Assembly (NCBI GenBank): GCA_017551025.1
Contig: JAFZNG010000029.1
Span: 1 to 61,445, forward strand
DNA from: Paludibacteraceae bacterium
GTDB lineage: Bacteria; Bacteroidota; Bacteroidia; Bacteroidales; Paludibacteraceae
Length of the DNA stretch: 61,445 bases
Direction of reading: 5' to 3'
The notes under the pieces were generated by a model. That model was not told the origin of the DNA. It was given only the letters and a program-made list of their open reading frames with translations, and ran no database searches. This document shows positions 46,797 to 53,994 of the stretch, piece by piece. Positions within the stretch are counted from its first letter, which is position 1, and each line of letters starts with the position of its first letter. The translations under genes were made by a program, and so were the position numbers.

Positions 46797-47687
46797 ATGG
46801 CAAAACGCGTAATAGGCATTGGCGAGACGGTACTGGACATCCTGTTTCGGGACGACCAGCCGCAGAAAGCCGTTCCAGGCGGTTCGACCTTCAATAGTAT
46901 CATATCGCTCGGACGAGCCGGTGTGCCCTGTATCATGGTGACCGAAGTGGGCGACGACCATATCGGCGATATGACCTGCCGCTTCCTGCGCGACAACGGC
47001 GTGTCGGACGAGTTCGTCTGTCGCCACCCGGGTACCAAGTCGCATATCACCCTCGCCTTCCTCGACGAGAACAACGATGCGCAGTATACGTTCTATAAGG
47101 ATCATGCCTCCGCCGCCCTGGATGGTAAGTTGCCGCTCATCACGGCCGACGATGTCGTGCTGTTCGGTTCGTTCTTTGCTATCAACCCTGCTATCCGTCC
47201 TGCCGTCAGTTCCCTGCTACGTAACGCCCGCGAGGCGGGAGCGTGGCTCTACTACGATATCAATTTCCGCAAGTCGCATATCCCCGATATCCCGCAGGTG
47301 ATCCGCCATATCGAGGAGAATATGCGCTTGGCGGATGTGGTGCGTGGATCGAAGGAAGATTTTCTGTACCTATACGGCCTGAGCGATGCGGATGCTATCT
47401 ATGAGCGGGTGCGTCTGTATTGCGAACGGTTTATCCTGACCGATGGTGCGCGCGAGATCCGTATCTATACGCCTGAGGGCTGCGCCCATTTCCCCGTGCA
47501 GTCGATTGAGACCGTCAGTACGGTCGGCGCGGGTGATAACTTCAATGCCGGCTATATCTACGCGATGCTGCGAGGATTCGACGCGCCCTCCGACCGCGTC
47601 CGTATGGCGCAGCGCTGGAGCCAGGATGTATGCCGCCAAATCGGCAATAATATCAGCGACGCCCTGGTAGCAGAACTAATCCGATAG
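46797..47687 (+). CDS. PfkB-family carbohydrate kinase
   Basis: 296 residues. It has the ribokinase/PfkB fold: VIGIGETVLDILF, PGGSTFNSIISLGRAG (sugar-binding region), and PfkB signature 2 STVGAGDNFNAGYIYA, where the Asp is the catalytic base. Likely a fructokinase- or ribokinase-type enzyme phosphorylating a free sugar; the specific substrate cannot be read from the sequence. No sugar transporter or hydrolase is adjacent. A hairpin terminator follows. Confidence 0.9.
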   Translation: MAKRVIGIGETVLDILFRDDQPQKAVPGGSTFNSIISLGRAGVPCIMVTEVGDDHIGDMTCRFLRDNGVSDEFVCRHPGTKSHITLAFLDENNDAQYTFYKDHASAALDGKLPLITADDVVLFGSFFAINPAIRPAVSSLLRNAREAGAWLYYDINFRKSHIPDIPQVIRHIEENMRLADVVRGSKEDFLYLYGLSDADAIYERVRLYCERFILTDGAREIRIYTPEGCAHFPVQSIETVSTVGAGDNFNAGYIYAMLRGFDAPSDRVRMAQRWSQDVCRQIGNNISDALVAELIR

Positions 47688-47692
47688 CCTAA

Positions 47693-47722
47693 AAAAATCT
47701 CGCCCCGAAGAGCGAGATTTTT
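47693..47722. terminator. Terminator after the PfkB kinase
   Basis: AAAAATCTCGC (47693-47703), loop, GCGAGATTTTT (47712-47722). It lies between converging genes; the A/T ends allow function in both directions. Confidence 0.88.
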
Positions 47723-47790
47723 CTTATATTAGCCATTACAAGTAATGTGCTAATTGTGCAGACAAAGTGGTTTTGTCTGTTTTTGTCTAA

Positions 47791-48204
47791 TTATAACTCC
47801 TCCGGCGTGATAACGATATCCACCTTCTCGTCGGAATCGGTGCTTACGAAGCGGTATATCAGGCTGTAGTTGGCTTCCTTGACCATCTCGATCAGTTCCT
47901 TGGTGTCCGACTCATCGCTCTTTAGCGACTCTACCATGGCTGTTTTCATAGCCGTCTGCACTTCCGGCATGGCGAAAGCGCTAACCGTGATGCCGGCACT
48001 GCCGTCGACCTCGCAGGTGTAAACCACGCTGCTGCCTTCGGTAGCAATACTCGTGATAGCCATGCCGCCACCCAGTTCCATCGGGCATTGTTTGTTAGCG
48101 GCTGCTACACCCATTTCCAACTTCGAGCCCGAACTGCAGGCGGTCAGAACCAGTGCACTAATCATCACACTGGCAAACATTAGTTTCTTTACAAGATTTT
48201 TCAT
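47791..48204 (-). CDS. Small lipoprotein of unknown function
   Basis: 137 residues from ATG 48204 (MKNLVKKLMFASVMISALVL); the longer upstream frame covers the promoter and is excluded. Lipobox LTAC with Cys at about 23, followed by SSGSKLEMG. The mature part (ANKQCPMELGGGMAITSIAT... FVSTDSDEKVDIVITPEEL) is acidic and probably beta-rich. It resembles small Bacteroidota lipoproteins, but I cannot name a family. Confidence 0.75.
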   Translation of the reverse strand: MKNLVKKLMFASVMISALVLTACSSGSKLEMGVAAANKQCPMELGGGMAITSIATEGSSVVYTCEVDGSAGITVSAFAMPEVQTAMKTAMVESLKSDESDTKELIEMVKEANYSLIYRFVSTDSDEKVDIVITPEEL

Positions 48205-48233
48205 AATACAGATTTTTTTTTGGTTATCCGGTG

Positions 48234-48265
48234 CAAAGGTACAACTTTTTTTCCAAATATGCAAA
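48234..48265 (-). promoter_or_regulatory. Promoter of the small lipoprotein
   Basis: Minus strand TTTG (48262-48265), 20 bp, TACCTTTG (48234-48241), preceded by G and followed by CACCG. Its -33 is only 4 bp from the -33 of the divergent DUF3791 promoter, so the two may compete. Confidence 0.85.
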
Positions 48266-48269
48266 AAAA

Positions 48270-48301
48270 TTTGCATTTATCAATCTTTTTTTGTAATTTT
48301 G
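48270..48301 (+). promoter_or_regulatory. Promoter of DUF3791 operon 1
   Basis: TTTG (48270-48273), 20 bp, TAATTTTG (48294-48301), preceded by G and followed by CAGCC. Confidence 0.85.
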
Positions 48302-48326
48302 CAGCCGAAAAGGAGAGGATAGTCTT

Positions 48327-48542
48327 ATGAGCAAGTATGAAATACCTTTTTTGACGGCTTGTATTCAGGCTTTTGGGAGACGGTATGCTATGACCAGACA
48401 GGCGGCATATCGCTACTTGCAGGCGTATAAAGGTCTTGCGTTCCTGATTGAGTTCTACGATGTAGAGCATCTGCAATCGATGGAAGAGACGCTGGACGAT
48501 TTGCTCATGGTTTGTCAACGAAACGGAGGGACATTAGCATGA
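48327..48542 (+). CDS. DUF3791 family protein (operon 1)
   Basis: 71 residues: MSKYEIPFLTACIQAFGRRY, AMTRQAAYRYLQAYKGLAFL, then a C-terminal FYDVEHLQSMEETLDDLLMV. It matches DUF3791, a small helical family usually encoded before a DUF3990 gene and suspected to be its antitoxin. The stop overlaps the next ATG as ATGA. It is a distant paralogue of the 58,648 gene (shared pattern YRYLQ-YGALALxExxYxxxHxxSxExxLxxL). Here the DUF3990 partner is missing; see the remnant at 48,539. Confidence 0.82.
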   Translation: MSKYEIPFLTACIQAFGRRYAMTRQAAYRYLQAYKGLAFLIEFYDVEHLQSMEETLDDLLMVCQRNGGTLA

Positions 48543-48556
48543 TACTCTATCTATGA
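48539..48556 (+). pseudogene. Five-codon remnant of a DUF3990 gene
   Basis: ATG ATA CTC TAT CTA TGA encodes MILYL. The complete DUF3990 gene at 58,866 starts MILYHGST in the same context. The remnant overlaps the DUF3791 stop (GCATGA) and the next gene start (CTATGA), exactly as the full gene does in operon 2. An in-frame deletion of the body is the simplest reading. Confidence 0.7.
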
Positions 48557-48783
48557 CGCAGCCGACGCATCATCAAATAGCAACTTATCTAACCAATTAC
48601 GTGCTGAGCGAGTTGGTGAGATACGTCATGGAGGATAGGGGAAGCACTTTGGAGCAGGCGATGGAAATCGTGTATAATTCGCCTATTATGCCGGCTTTGC
48701 AAGACGAAGAGAATGAATTGTACGTCCAGAGTCCTGCATATCTCTATGAGTTAATGAATACGTTGCAACCAAAAGTTGCTTAA
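48553..48783 (+). CDS. Third gene of DUF3791 operon 1, small helical protein
   Basis: 76 residues: MTQPTHHQIATYLTNYVLSE, then LVRYVMEDRGSTLEQAMEIV and YNSPIMPALQDEENELYVQS. It is homologous to the 72-residue gene at 59,333: both have the pattern LxxxLMEERGxTxxxAxxxVYNSxxxxxLxDxxxxLYxQSxxYxYxLL. It is thus the conserved third member of the DUF3791-DUF3990 operon type, and here it has lost its toxin-like neighbour. Function unknown; it may be an accessory or antitoxin component. Confidence 0.78.
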   Translation: MTQPTHHQIATYLTNYVLSELVRYVMEDRGSTLEQAMEIVYNSPIMPALQDEENELYVQSPAYLYELMNTLQPKVA

Positions 48784-48897
48784 CCCTCGCCGCAGGGTAT
48801 AACTGCGACCGTCGGATCTAAGACGTAGAATGGGGTCCGGGTCTGACTAACTACTTTGCAGCATGAAATAATCATAATCCCTTAAATTCTTTTTGTT

Positions 48898-49329
48898 ATG
48901 GCTGAAAACACCACTTCTCCCGTTGCTCCGGCAATGCAGCACCGCACCAATCGCGGATTGGCTAAGATCTTCTTCCTGGGTATCCTGACCCTGGGTATTT
49001 ATCCTCTCGTTGTGGAGTCGCACATCTCCGAGGAACTCAACGTCGTAGCGTCCAAGTATGATGGACGTCGTACGATGCATTATCTGCTGATTGTCTTCCT
49101 GTTCTCGTGGATGACGCTGAATATCGCTACCCTTGTTTGGTGGCATCGCACATCGGATCGTATGCATGGCGAGTTGGTCCGCCGCGGTATCGACTATAGC
49201 TTCGGTGCCAGCGATTTCTGGCTCTGGAACGTACTCGGCTCGCTCATCCTTGTCGGTCCGTTTATCTACATCCACAAACGCATGAAAGCCATGAACCTCA
49301 TCAATGCCGACTACAACCAGAAAGGTTAA
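48898..49329 (+). CDS. DUF4234 membrane protein
   Basis: 143 residues. It begins with a polar tail, then AKIFFLGILTLGIYPLVVES (first hydrophobic segment), YLLIVFLFSWMTLNIATLVW (second), and FWLWNVLGSLILVGPFIYIH (third). DUF4234 features include LGIYPLVVESHISEELN and the C-terminal KRMKAMNLINADYN. Predicted inner-membrane protein of unknown function. The 114-bp gap upstream (48784-48897) holds a small ACCCT/AGGGT hairpin and no standard promoter. Confidence 0.82.
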   Translation: MAENTTSPVAPAMQHRTNRGLAKIFFLGILTLGIYPLVVESHISEELNVVASKYDGRRTMHYLLIVFLFSWMTLNIATLVWWHRTSDRMHGELVRRGIDYSFGASDFWLWNVLGSLILVGPFIYIHKRMKAMNLINADYNQKG

Positions 49330-49357
49330 ACCGGCTGGTTGCCGATAGCTAAATACC

Positions 49358-49392
49358 AACAATCTCGCTCTTTCGGGCGAGATTGTTTTTTT
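49358..49392 (+). terminator. Terminator after DUF4234 gene
   Basis: AACAATCTCGC (49358-49368), loop, GCGAGATTGTT (49377-49387), then T-run to 49392. Confidence 0.92.
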
Positions 49393-49397
49393 ACCTA

Positions 49398-50300
49398 CTA
49401 TGGTATGCGGAGGAACCAAACGATGTCGCTGTAGGTAGTTGAGTACCTATAGTTATACCCGCTGACATCGTGTCCATAAACAGTATATTGCATATTGGCG
49501 ATTAGGTAGTACTTCCCGAGTATACTGTCATAGAGGTAGTATCCTTGATTATCGCGGTAGATAGTATACGTCTGGCTGTGCATGTATGTCACCGAGCCAT
49601 TGGCATTCTGGCTGAGACCTAGTGCCGTATAGTTGCCTACAAACACCTCCTGAGTACTGCTACTCGTCGTGCTCGGGGGCGTGGTTGCAGCATTGAGGCT
49701 GGCTGCGGAAGCCGGATTATTGATAAGCACGCTGGAGTTGTCGATATCAAAGGCGGCGTAGGAGTAGCCATTCACGGTCAGCGAACTGACCATGGGCGCA
49801 TTATTTGTCGTTGTTCGTGCCGAGATTTTGCGGTACACATACGTGATTTTCGGCGTGACAAACACCAGGGTGTTCCGGTCTTTTGAGACCAAGATCTTAT
49901 GGTACTTCATCGAGTTGTTGTCGATAAAGGTATTATTCATCATGTACGACTCCTGAACAGGCATTTCGTATGCTGCAAACTGTCCGGAAAAGCCCGACAG
50001 CGTCTCATCGCCCTTATAGGCGGCCTTGTTGCTCGAGCGGTAGAATGTCTTGGTGGCGTACATACCGCTGGTACTCTTATCGCCATGGATAAAGGAATTG
50101 CTCAGGTCTTTACCCGCGGGGTCGCAGATTTGCAGGGCATTGGCCGTAAGTTTTATCGAATACTCTTTTGCGTATCGCAATTTGCCGAAATCGTTGGCGT
50201 TCGATGCGTTGATGGTGCGATCGTAGGTGTAGTGAATCACTTGCGCATGGACACATACGGCCATGGTCATCAGCGTGAGAGCAAAGAAGAACTTTTTCAT
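49398..50300 (-). CDS. Secreted protein of unknown function
   Basis: 300 residues from ATG 50300 (MKKFFFALTLMTMAVCVHAQ, signal peptide cut near 20). The rest is polar with no recognised domain: a central region on KYHKILVSKDRNTLVFVTPK, a Ser/Thr/Asn-rich linker (about 195-215) and a Tyr-rich C-terminal region (YTIYRDNQGYYLYDSILGKY). Probably periplasmic or surface-associated. It has its own promoter; the stop lies 6 bp past the neighbouring terminator T-run. Confidence 0.72.
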   Translation of the reverse strand: MKKFFFALTLMTMAVCVHAQVIHYTYDRTINASNANDFGKLRYAKEYSIKLTANALQICDPAGKDLSNSFIHGDKSTSGMYATKTFYRSSNKAAYKGDETLSGFSGQFAAYEMPVQESYMMNNTFIDNNSMKYHKILVSKDRNTLVFVTPKITYVYRKISARTTTNNAPMVSSLTVNGYSYAAFDIDNSSVLINNPASAASLNAATTPPSTTSSSTQEVFVGNYTALGLSQNANGSVTYMHSQTYTIYRDNQGYYLYDSILGKYYLIANMQYTVYGHDVSGYNYRYSTTYSDIVWFLRIP

Positions 50301-50332
50301 AAGGCTATCGTGTTTTAGTTGTTTCGACGGTG

Positions 50333-50364
50333 CAAAGGTACGAAAAAAAATCCGAATGCACAAA
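50333..50364 (-). promoter_or_regulatory. Promoter of the 49,398-50,300 gene
   Basis: Minus strand TTTG (50361-50364), 20 bp, TACCTTTG (50333-50340), preceded by G and followed by CACCG. Confidence 0.85.
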
Positions 50365-50389
50365 TTTATTGCAAAAATCACGATTTATA

Positions 50390-50421
50390 TTTGCATAATT
50401 AGAAATATTTTTGTAATTTTG
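50390..50421 (+). promoter_or_regulatory. Promoter of the AbiE-like operon
   Basis: TTTG (50390-50393), 20 bp, TAATTTTG (50414-50421), preceded by G and followed by CAGCC. Confidence 0.85.
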
Positions 50422-50447
50422 CAGCCGAAAGATGCAAAGGTGAAGGA

Positions 50448-50774
50448 ATGAAATCCGTTCAGAAACATAGTTTGGAGCGAAAACAATTGCTCTTAAAGCA
50501 GTTGTGCGATGGCGGTTACTTATGGTCGTACAAGGCTGTAGGCGGCAATGCTATGCTTTCGGACGAAGAGTTGATCTTGAACGGCCTATCACATCTTGAG
50601 TTTGAGGATATGCCTATGTTGTTCTCAGCTTTCCCTTATCGCCAAATCAAGCAGGTATGGCAGCAACGCATGTTGCCATATCCCGAATACTACGGCGTCC
50701 TCAACTTGCTTTTGGCGGCGCTCTTCTTTCACATCAAAAGCCCCAAGAAATATATTGCAAACTATGTGGCGTAA
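50448..50774 (+). CDS. Putative antitoxin partner of AbiEii-like toxin
   Basis: 108 residues: MKSVQKHSLERKQLLLKQLC, then GGYLWSYKAVGGNAMLSDEE and a C-terminal helical part LLLAALFFHIKSPKKYIANY. It overlaps the start of the nucleotidyltransferase by 11 bp, the layout of a coupled toxin-antitoxin pair. I do not recognise an AbiEi winged helix, but small Bacteroidota proteins of this type regularly precede AbiEii-like genes. Antitoxin role inferred from position. Confidence 0.65.
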   Translation: MKSVQKHSLERKQLLLKQLCDGGYLWSYKAVGGNAMLSDEELILNGLSHLEFEDMPMLFSAFPYRQIKQVWQQRMLPYPEYYGVLNLLLAALFFHIKSPKKYIANYVA

Positions 50775-51420
50775 CGGACTTTGTGATAATACCTTGCGAG
50801 TCTTTGACCAGGTCTCTCGCTTGAATTGTATCAAAGACTTATATCTTTGTGGCGGAACAGGGATTTCGCTGTTGCTTCAGCATCGTCAGAGTGAAGACTT
50901 GGATTTCGAGTTGCTCAACTACCGAGGTGATATTAGGCAATTGGATATGTCTGGTATCAGTAATGAATTGGTTTCCGTTTTTCCGGATTGTAAGCGCGAG
51001 GTATTGGGTCCGCAACATATCCAGTTCTACGTTGGCGACCATGTCAAGTTGTCTTTTTTTGCACCTAAGAACCGTGTTCCGGCCTTGCATGTTGGTTTTA
51101 GCTATAACAATCTTAGGACGGTAGACGCGCAAGATGCGTTGGGCATGAAACTCTTTACGATTACCGTTAGGAGTCTGTATCGTGATTATTATGATATCTA
51201 TTCGCTGCTGCAGGCGGGGCTATCTTTTGAAGAAGGGTTGGCTTATGCTTTAAAGTTTACACGCCACCAGGTCCATTCCAAAGCGGTATTGTCGGCTTTA
51301 ATAACTCCAACTTTGTATCCCAAGCCTCAAAATTTTGATTTGATGCAACCCAAATACAATGTCTCGCCTGAAGAAATGGCTGACTATTTTATGGGAATAA
51401 TAGCCGCACGAAAGAAATAA
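50764..51420 (+). CDS. AbiEii/AbiGii-type nucleotidyltransferase toxin
   Basis: 218 residues from ATG 50764 (MWRNGLCDNTLRVFDQVSRL); the open frame extends upstream inside the previous gene. The nucleotidyltransferase motif is LYLCGGTGISLLLQHRQSED followed by LDFEL, the GG-(T/S)-x-D-x-D type. Further conserved: DALGMKLFTITVRSLYRDYY-DIYSLL. Related AbiEii and MenA-type toxins add nucleotides to tRNA or other targets and can abort phage infection. Forms a two-gene operon with the preceding ORF and its own promoter. Confidence 0.85.
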   Translation: MWRNGLCDNTLRVFDQVSRLNCIKDLYLCGGTGISLLLQHRQSEDLDFELLNYRGDIRQLDMSGISNELVSVFPDCKREVLGPQHIQFYVGDHVKLSFFAPKNRVPALHVGFSYNNLRTVDAQDALGMKLFTITVRSLYRDYYDIYSLLQAGLSFEEGLAYALKFTRHQVHSKAVLSALITPTLYPKPQNFDLMQPKYNVSPEEMADYFMGIIAARKK

Positions 51421-51432
51421 GTTATTTAGCCT

Positions 51433-51588
51433 ATGTCTTGCTTACGTGTGCTTTTGGCTATTATTTTTCCGCCGCTGGCTGTGGCAGACCAGGGTTGCGG
51501 GTCGTTTACGATCGTCTTCCTGCTTACCCTCTGCGGCTGGATCCCCGGCGTCATCGGCGCCCTGGTCATCCTGAATAAGAATGAATAA
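51433..51588 (+). CDS. YqaE/Pmp3 family membrane microprotein
   Basis: 51 residues, two membrane helices: LRVLLAIIFPPLAVA and a second FTIVFLLTLCGWIPGVIGAL. It has the family hallmarks PPLAV and GWIPGxIxALxxI. Pmp3/YqaE proteins are small hydrophobic inner-membrane proteins linked to salt or membrane stress. The variant lacks the charged loop of some relatives (ADQGCGS instead). It sits 12 bp after the toxin stop and 22 bp before the next gene. Confidence 0.85.
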   Translation: MSCLRVLLAIIFPPLAVADQGCGSFTIVFLLTLCGWIPGVIGALVILNKNE

Positions 51589-51610
51589 CCATTGAAAAAT
51601 AACAAAGAGT

Positions 51611-52072
51611 ATGAAACGTTTGGTATTTCTTTTTAGCGTAATGTGTGCGATTGCGATATCCGCAAGTGCGCAACGATTAACAGGTTCGGCTGATGCATGG
51701 TTGAAATTTCAGCGTGAGCAATGTGTCTTCAGGTTAACGGCGTATGGCTTGTATGAAGATGGTATTGAGAAAAACCGGATCGTTCCGCAAGGCAAAAATG
51801 CCAATGAGGGAATTGGTTTTGATAATGCGGACCATTTCTACCAGTTGAATACGCTTGACGGAAGCTTCATCTACGATTGCCGAATCAATGGACAATATCT
51901 ATACCTAACGAATCAAAAGCGAGTCTTAAACGGTCAACAAGTAGGCTTTGATCCGCAATATTACAATTGGATCAAACTGCTATGGTATGAGAATCATAAC
52001 GGCAAATTCATTCTCTTCACGGTAGATTCAATGAACACCTACCGATATTTTGAGTATGTAATTGCGCTGTAA
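51611..52072 (+). CDS. Secreted protein of unknown function
   Basis: 153 residues with signal peptide MKRLVFLFSVMCAIAISASA (cut near 20). The mature part is Tyr/Asn-rich, with LKFQREQCVFRLTAYGLYED and a C-terminal FTVDSMNTYRYFEYVIAL. No domain recognised. It is the first of the same-strand run leading into the TIR cluster, 56 bp before the TIR gene, and may belong to that operon. Confidence 0.7.
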   Translation: MKRLVFLFSVMCAIAISASAQRLTGSADAWLKFQREQCVFRLTAYGLYEDGIEKNRIVPQGKNANEGIGFDNADHFYQLNTLDGSFIYDCRINGQYLYLTNQKRVLNGQQVGFDPQYYNWIKLLWYENHNGKFILFTVDSMNTYRYFEYVIAL

Positions 52073-52128
52073 AATAAATTAAATCTATATATTACAAGAA
52101 GGACGACAATAATACCCCTGCAGAATAA

Positions 52129-53127
52129 ATGGAAAAATCATACGACGTCTTCATAAGTTATTCACGCGCGGACTACGTGGATGAAAACAAGCAGGTGATA
52201 CCCGGTAATGTGGTATCGCAAATCAAGGAATTGCTGAGCCGGGAGGGCATCAGTTTTTGGTTTGATGAGGAGGGTATCTATTCCGGGCAGAATTTCGTGA
52301 CGAAGATAGTTGCCGGTATCGAGGATTCAAAAGTGCTATTGTTTCTCTCTTCTGAGAACTCGAATAAGTCGCGTTGGACATGTAAGGAGATCGCAACGGC
52401 CGATGAATTGGGTATGCATATCATTCCGGTGCGTATCGACCAAACGCCATACAATCGTCAGGTGCTCTTTCGTATCGCCGATTTAGATTACGTGGAGTAT
52501 TACGTAGACCCTGAGCAGGCTATGCAGGACGTAGTGCATGCCATTAAGACCTATCTGCAGGAGTACAATGCTAAGAAGCAACGTGAGGCTGAGAAGAAAA
52601 AGCAAAAAGACGCAGCGGACGAGCTGCGCAGAAAGATAGAAGAGGAGCGCCGCCAATTGGAAGAAGAGCGTAAGCGCCTGGAAGAAGAACGCCGAGCAAT
52701 GGAGCAGGAGGCGCGTAAAGTAGCTGCTGCCAGAGAGGCCGAACGCAAACAACGCGAGGAGAAAGCTTCAGAGGCGGAGGAGATACGAAAGCGCAAAGAA
52801 GCCCAGGAAAGAAGAATAGCCGAAGCTGAGGCTAAACGCCAAGCAGAAGAACGCGCCATTCGCAAAGCCGAGGAAGAAGCTCGCCGTGCTGTGGTCGAAA
52901 AGGAACGACAGCATCGCGAGGAGGAACGTAAGTCAATCGAACAGACAAGTGGAATCCGTATCTGCTCTAAGTGTGGAAAACAGATTTCCGCAACAGCAGC
53001 GTTTTGTAAGTATTGTGGTGCCCGATTCATCAGTGTTAAAGTCTCAGATCGCAAATGCCCTAAATGCGGCTTTAGCGTGAGCGCAGAAGCGAGATTCTGT
53101 AAGAAATGTGGAACTAAAATCGTATAA
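52129..53127 (+). CDS. TIR - coiled coil - double zinc-ribbon protein
   Basis: 332 residues. The TIR domain covers about 1-135: YDVFISYSRADYVDE, FDEEGIYSGQNF, LLFLSSENSNKSRWTCKEIA with a Trp-x3-Glu (W83, E87) matching the catalytic glutamate of TIR NADases, and HIIPVRIDQTPY. Residues about 145-275 are a highly charged Arg/Glu/Lys-rich coiled coil. The C-terminus has two CxxC-x(n)-CxxC ribbons (CSKCGKQISATAAFCKYCG and CPKCGFSVSAEARFCKKCG). TIR domains in bacteria commonly cleave NAD+ or signal in defence. The next gene follows after 5 bp. Confidence 0.87.
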   Translation: MEKSYDVFISYSRADYVDENKQVIPGNVVSQIKELLSREGISFWFDEEGIYSGQNFVTKIVAGIEDSKVLLFLSSENSNKSRWTCKEIATADELGMHIIPVRIDQTPYNRQVLFRIADLDYVEYYVDPEQAMQDVVHAIKTYLQEYNAKKQREAEKKKQKDAADELRRKIEEERRQLEEERKRLEEERRAMEQEARKVAAAREAERKQREEKASEAEEIRKRKEAQERRIAEAEAKRQAEERAIRKAEEEARRAVVEKERQHREEERKSIEQTSGIRICSKCGKQISATAAFCKYCGARFISVKVSDRKCPKCGFSVSAEARFCKKCGTKIV

Positions 53128-53132
53128 AATTT

Positions 53133-53762
53133 ATGAAATGTCCAAATTGCGGCAAGGAAATTGCCAATGATAGTGTGTACTGTGAATTTTGCGGGGAAAA
53201 AGTAGTATTTCAAAGAAATACGAATCAAGAGACGGATCGCAATGCTGCCCTAATGTGGGGCGGCTTAGCTAGTATTGCTGTAGCAAGTATGTATAGCCTA
53301 TTTGTGTTGGGAAACGAAATTGATTGGTATCTGGGCTATAATCGCATTAGTATTTTAGGACGTTCGTTGATGGATTTATTTCTTCCTATATTGTTAATTT
53401 CGTTAGTCATAGTCGTTCTTTATAAATCGTGGAAGCTTAAAAACAAGTTCTTGCAAAATTCTTCAGTAACTACGAAATGGCTCTTGTGGGGGGTAGTTTG
53501 CGGTGCTATAAACATCTTAGTAGGAGTTGGACACTATACATGGATAATGTTGACAATGGAGGGGGCTAAATTCGAATATGTGGTATGGGATTTTATTTAT
53601 GAAGAGAGCGGAAATTTTTTGATAATTATCGGATTTGCTTGCCTTTTATTGTGGGGGTCCAAACAGCCGAGAGTTGAGACAACTATGGTAGATAAGTCCA
53701 TTAAGCCGTGGCATATACTAGTAATTGCATTAGTAATATCCATGATTATTGTATTAGTATAA
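53133..53762 (+). CDS. Zinc-ribbon membrane protein
   Basis: 209 residues. The N-terminal zinc ribbon CPNCGKEIANDSVYCEFCG (3-21) is almost the same as the ribbon of the 58,043 gene (CPKCGKVIANDSVYCEYCG). About four or five hydrophobic segments follow (starting near ALMWGGLASIAVASMYSLFV, LFLPILLISLVIVVLY, WLLWGVVCGAINILVGV, FLIIIGFACLLLWG, WHILVIALVISMIIVLV). The membrane part is not DUF805. Base composition is more A+T-rich than the neighbours. Likely operonic with the TIR gene. Confidence 0.8.
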   Translation: MKCPNCGKEIANDSVYCEFCGEKVVFQRNTNQETDRNAALMWGGLASIAVASMYSLFVLGNEIDWYLGYNRISILGRSLMDLFLPILLISLVIVVLYKSWKLKNKFLQNSSVTTKWLLWGVVCGAINILVGVGHYTWIMLTMEGAKFEYVVWDFIYEESGNFLIIIGFACLLLWGSKQPRVETTMVDKSIKPWHILVIALVISMIIVLV

Positions 53763-53804
53763 CTAATATGAGTGTCGTATAAAGGTATTAAACATTATTA
53801 TTTT

Positions 53805-53993
53805 ATGAAAAAAATATCCTATCTTTTATTTCTAATGCCGCTGTTGGCATTTACATCGTGTGTTCAATCCAACAATGTGAACAAAGCCGTCAACGGCGAC
53901 AACGATGAAGGACACAATTCGTACAAAAGTGTTCAAGTTGATTATGAGTCCAATGAAGTAAATGAATCCAATACGGAAACTAATTATAATTGA
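53805..53993 (+). CDS. Short lipoprotein, N-terminal paralogue of the next gene
   Basis: 62 residues from ATG 53805 (MKKISYLLFLMPLLAFTSCV): lipobox FTSC. After the Cys, QSNNVNKAVNGDNDEGHNSY parallels QITNENKAVNGSNSEGGNTY of the next gene, but the protein stops after an Asn/Glu-rich tail (SNEVNESNTETNYN). It is therefore either a stand-alone short lipoprotein or a duplicate that has lost the C-terminal domain. The next gene begins 1 bp after its stop. Confidence 0.75.
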   Translation: MKKISYLLFLMPLLAFTSCVQSNNVNKAVNGDNDEGHNSYKSVQVDYESNEVNESNTETNYN

Positions 53994-53994
53994 T

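Noticed and set aside
50448-51420. Frameshift between the 108-residue ORF and the nucleotidyltransferase
   Set aside because: The nucleotidyltransferase has its own ATG and complete domain; an 11-bp overlap is normal for coupled toxin-antitoxin genes.
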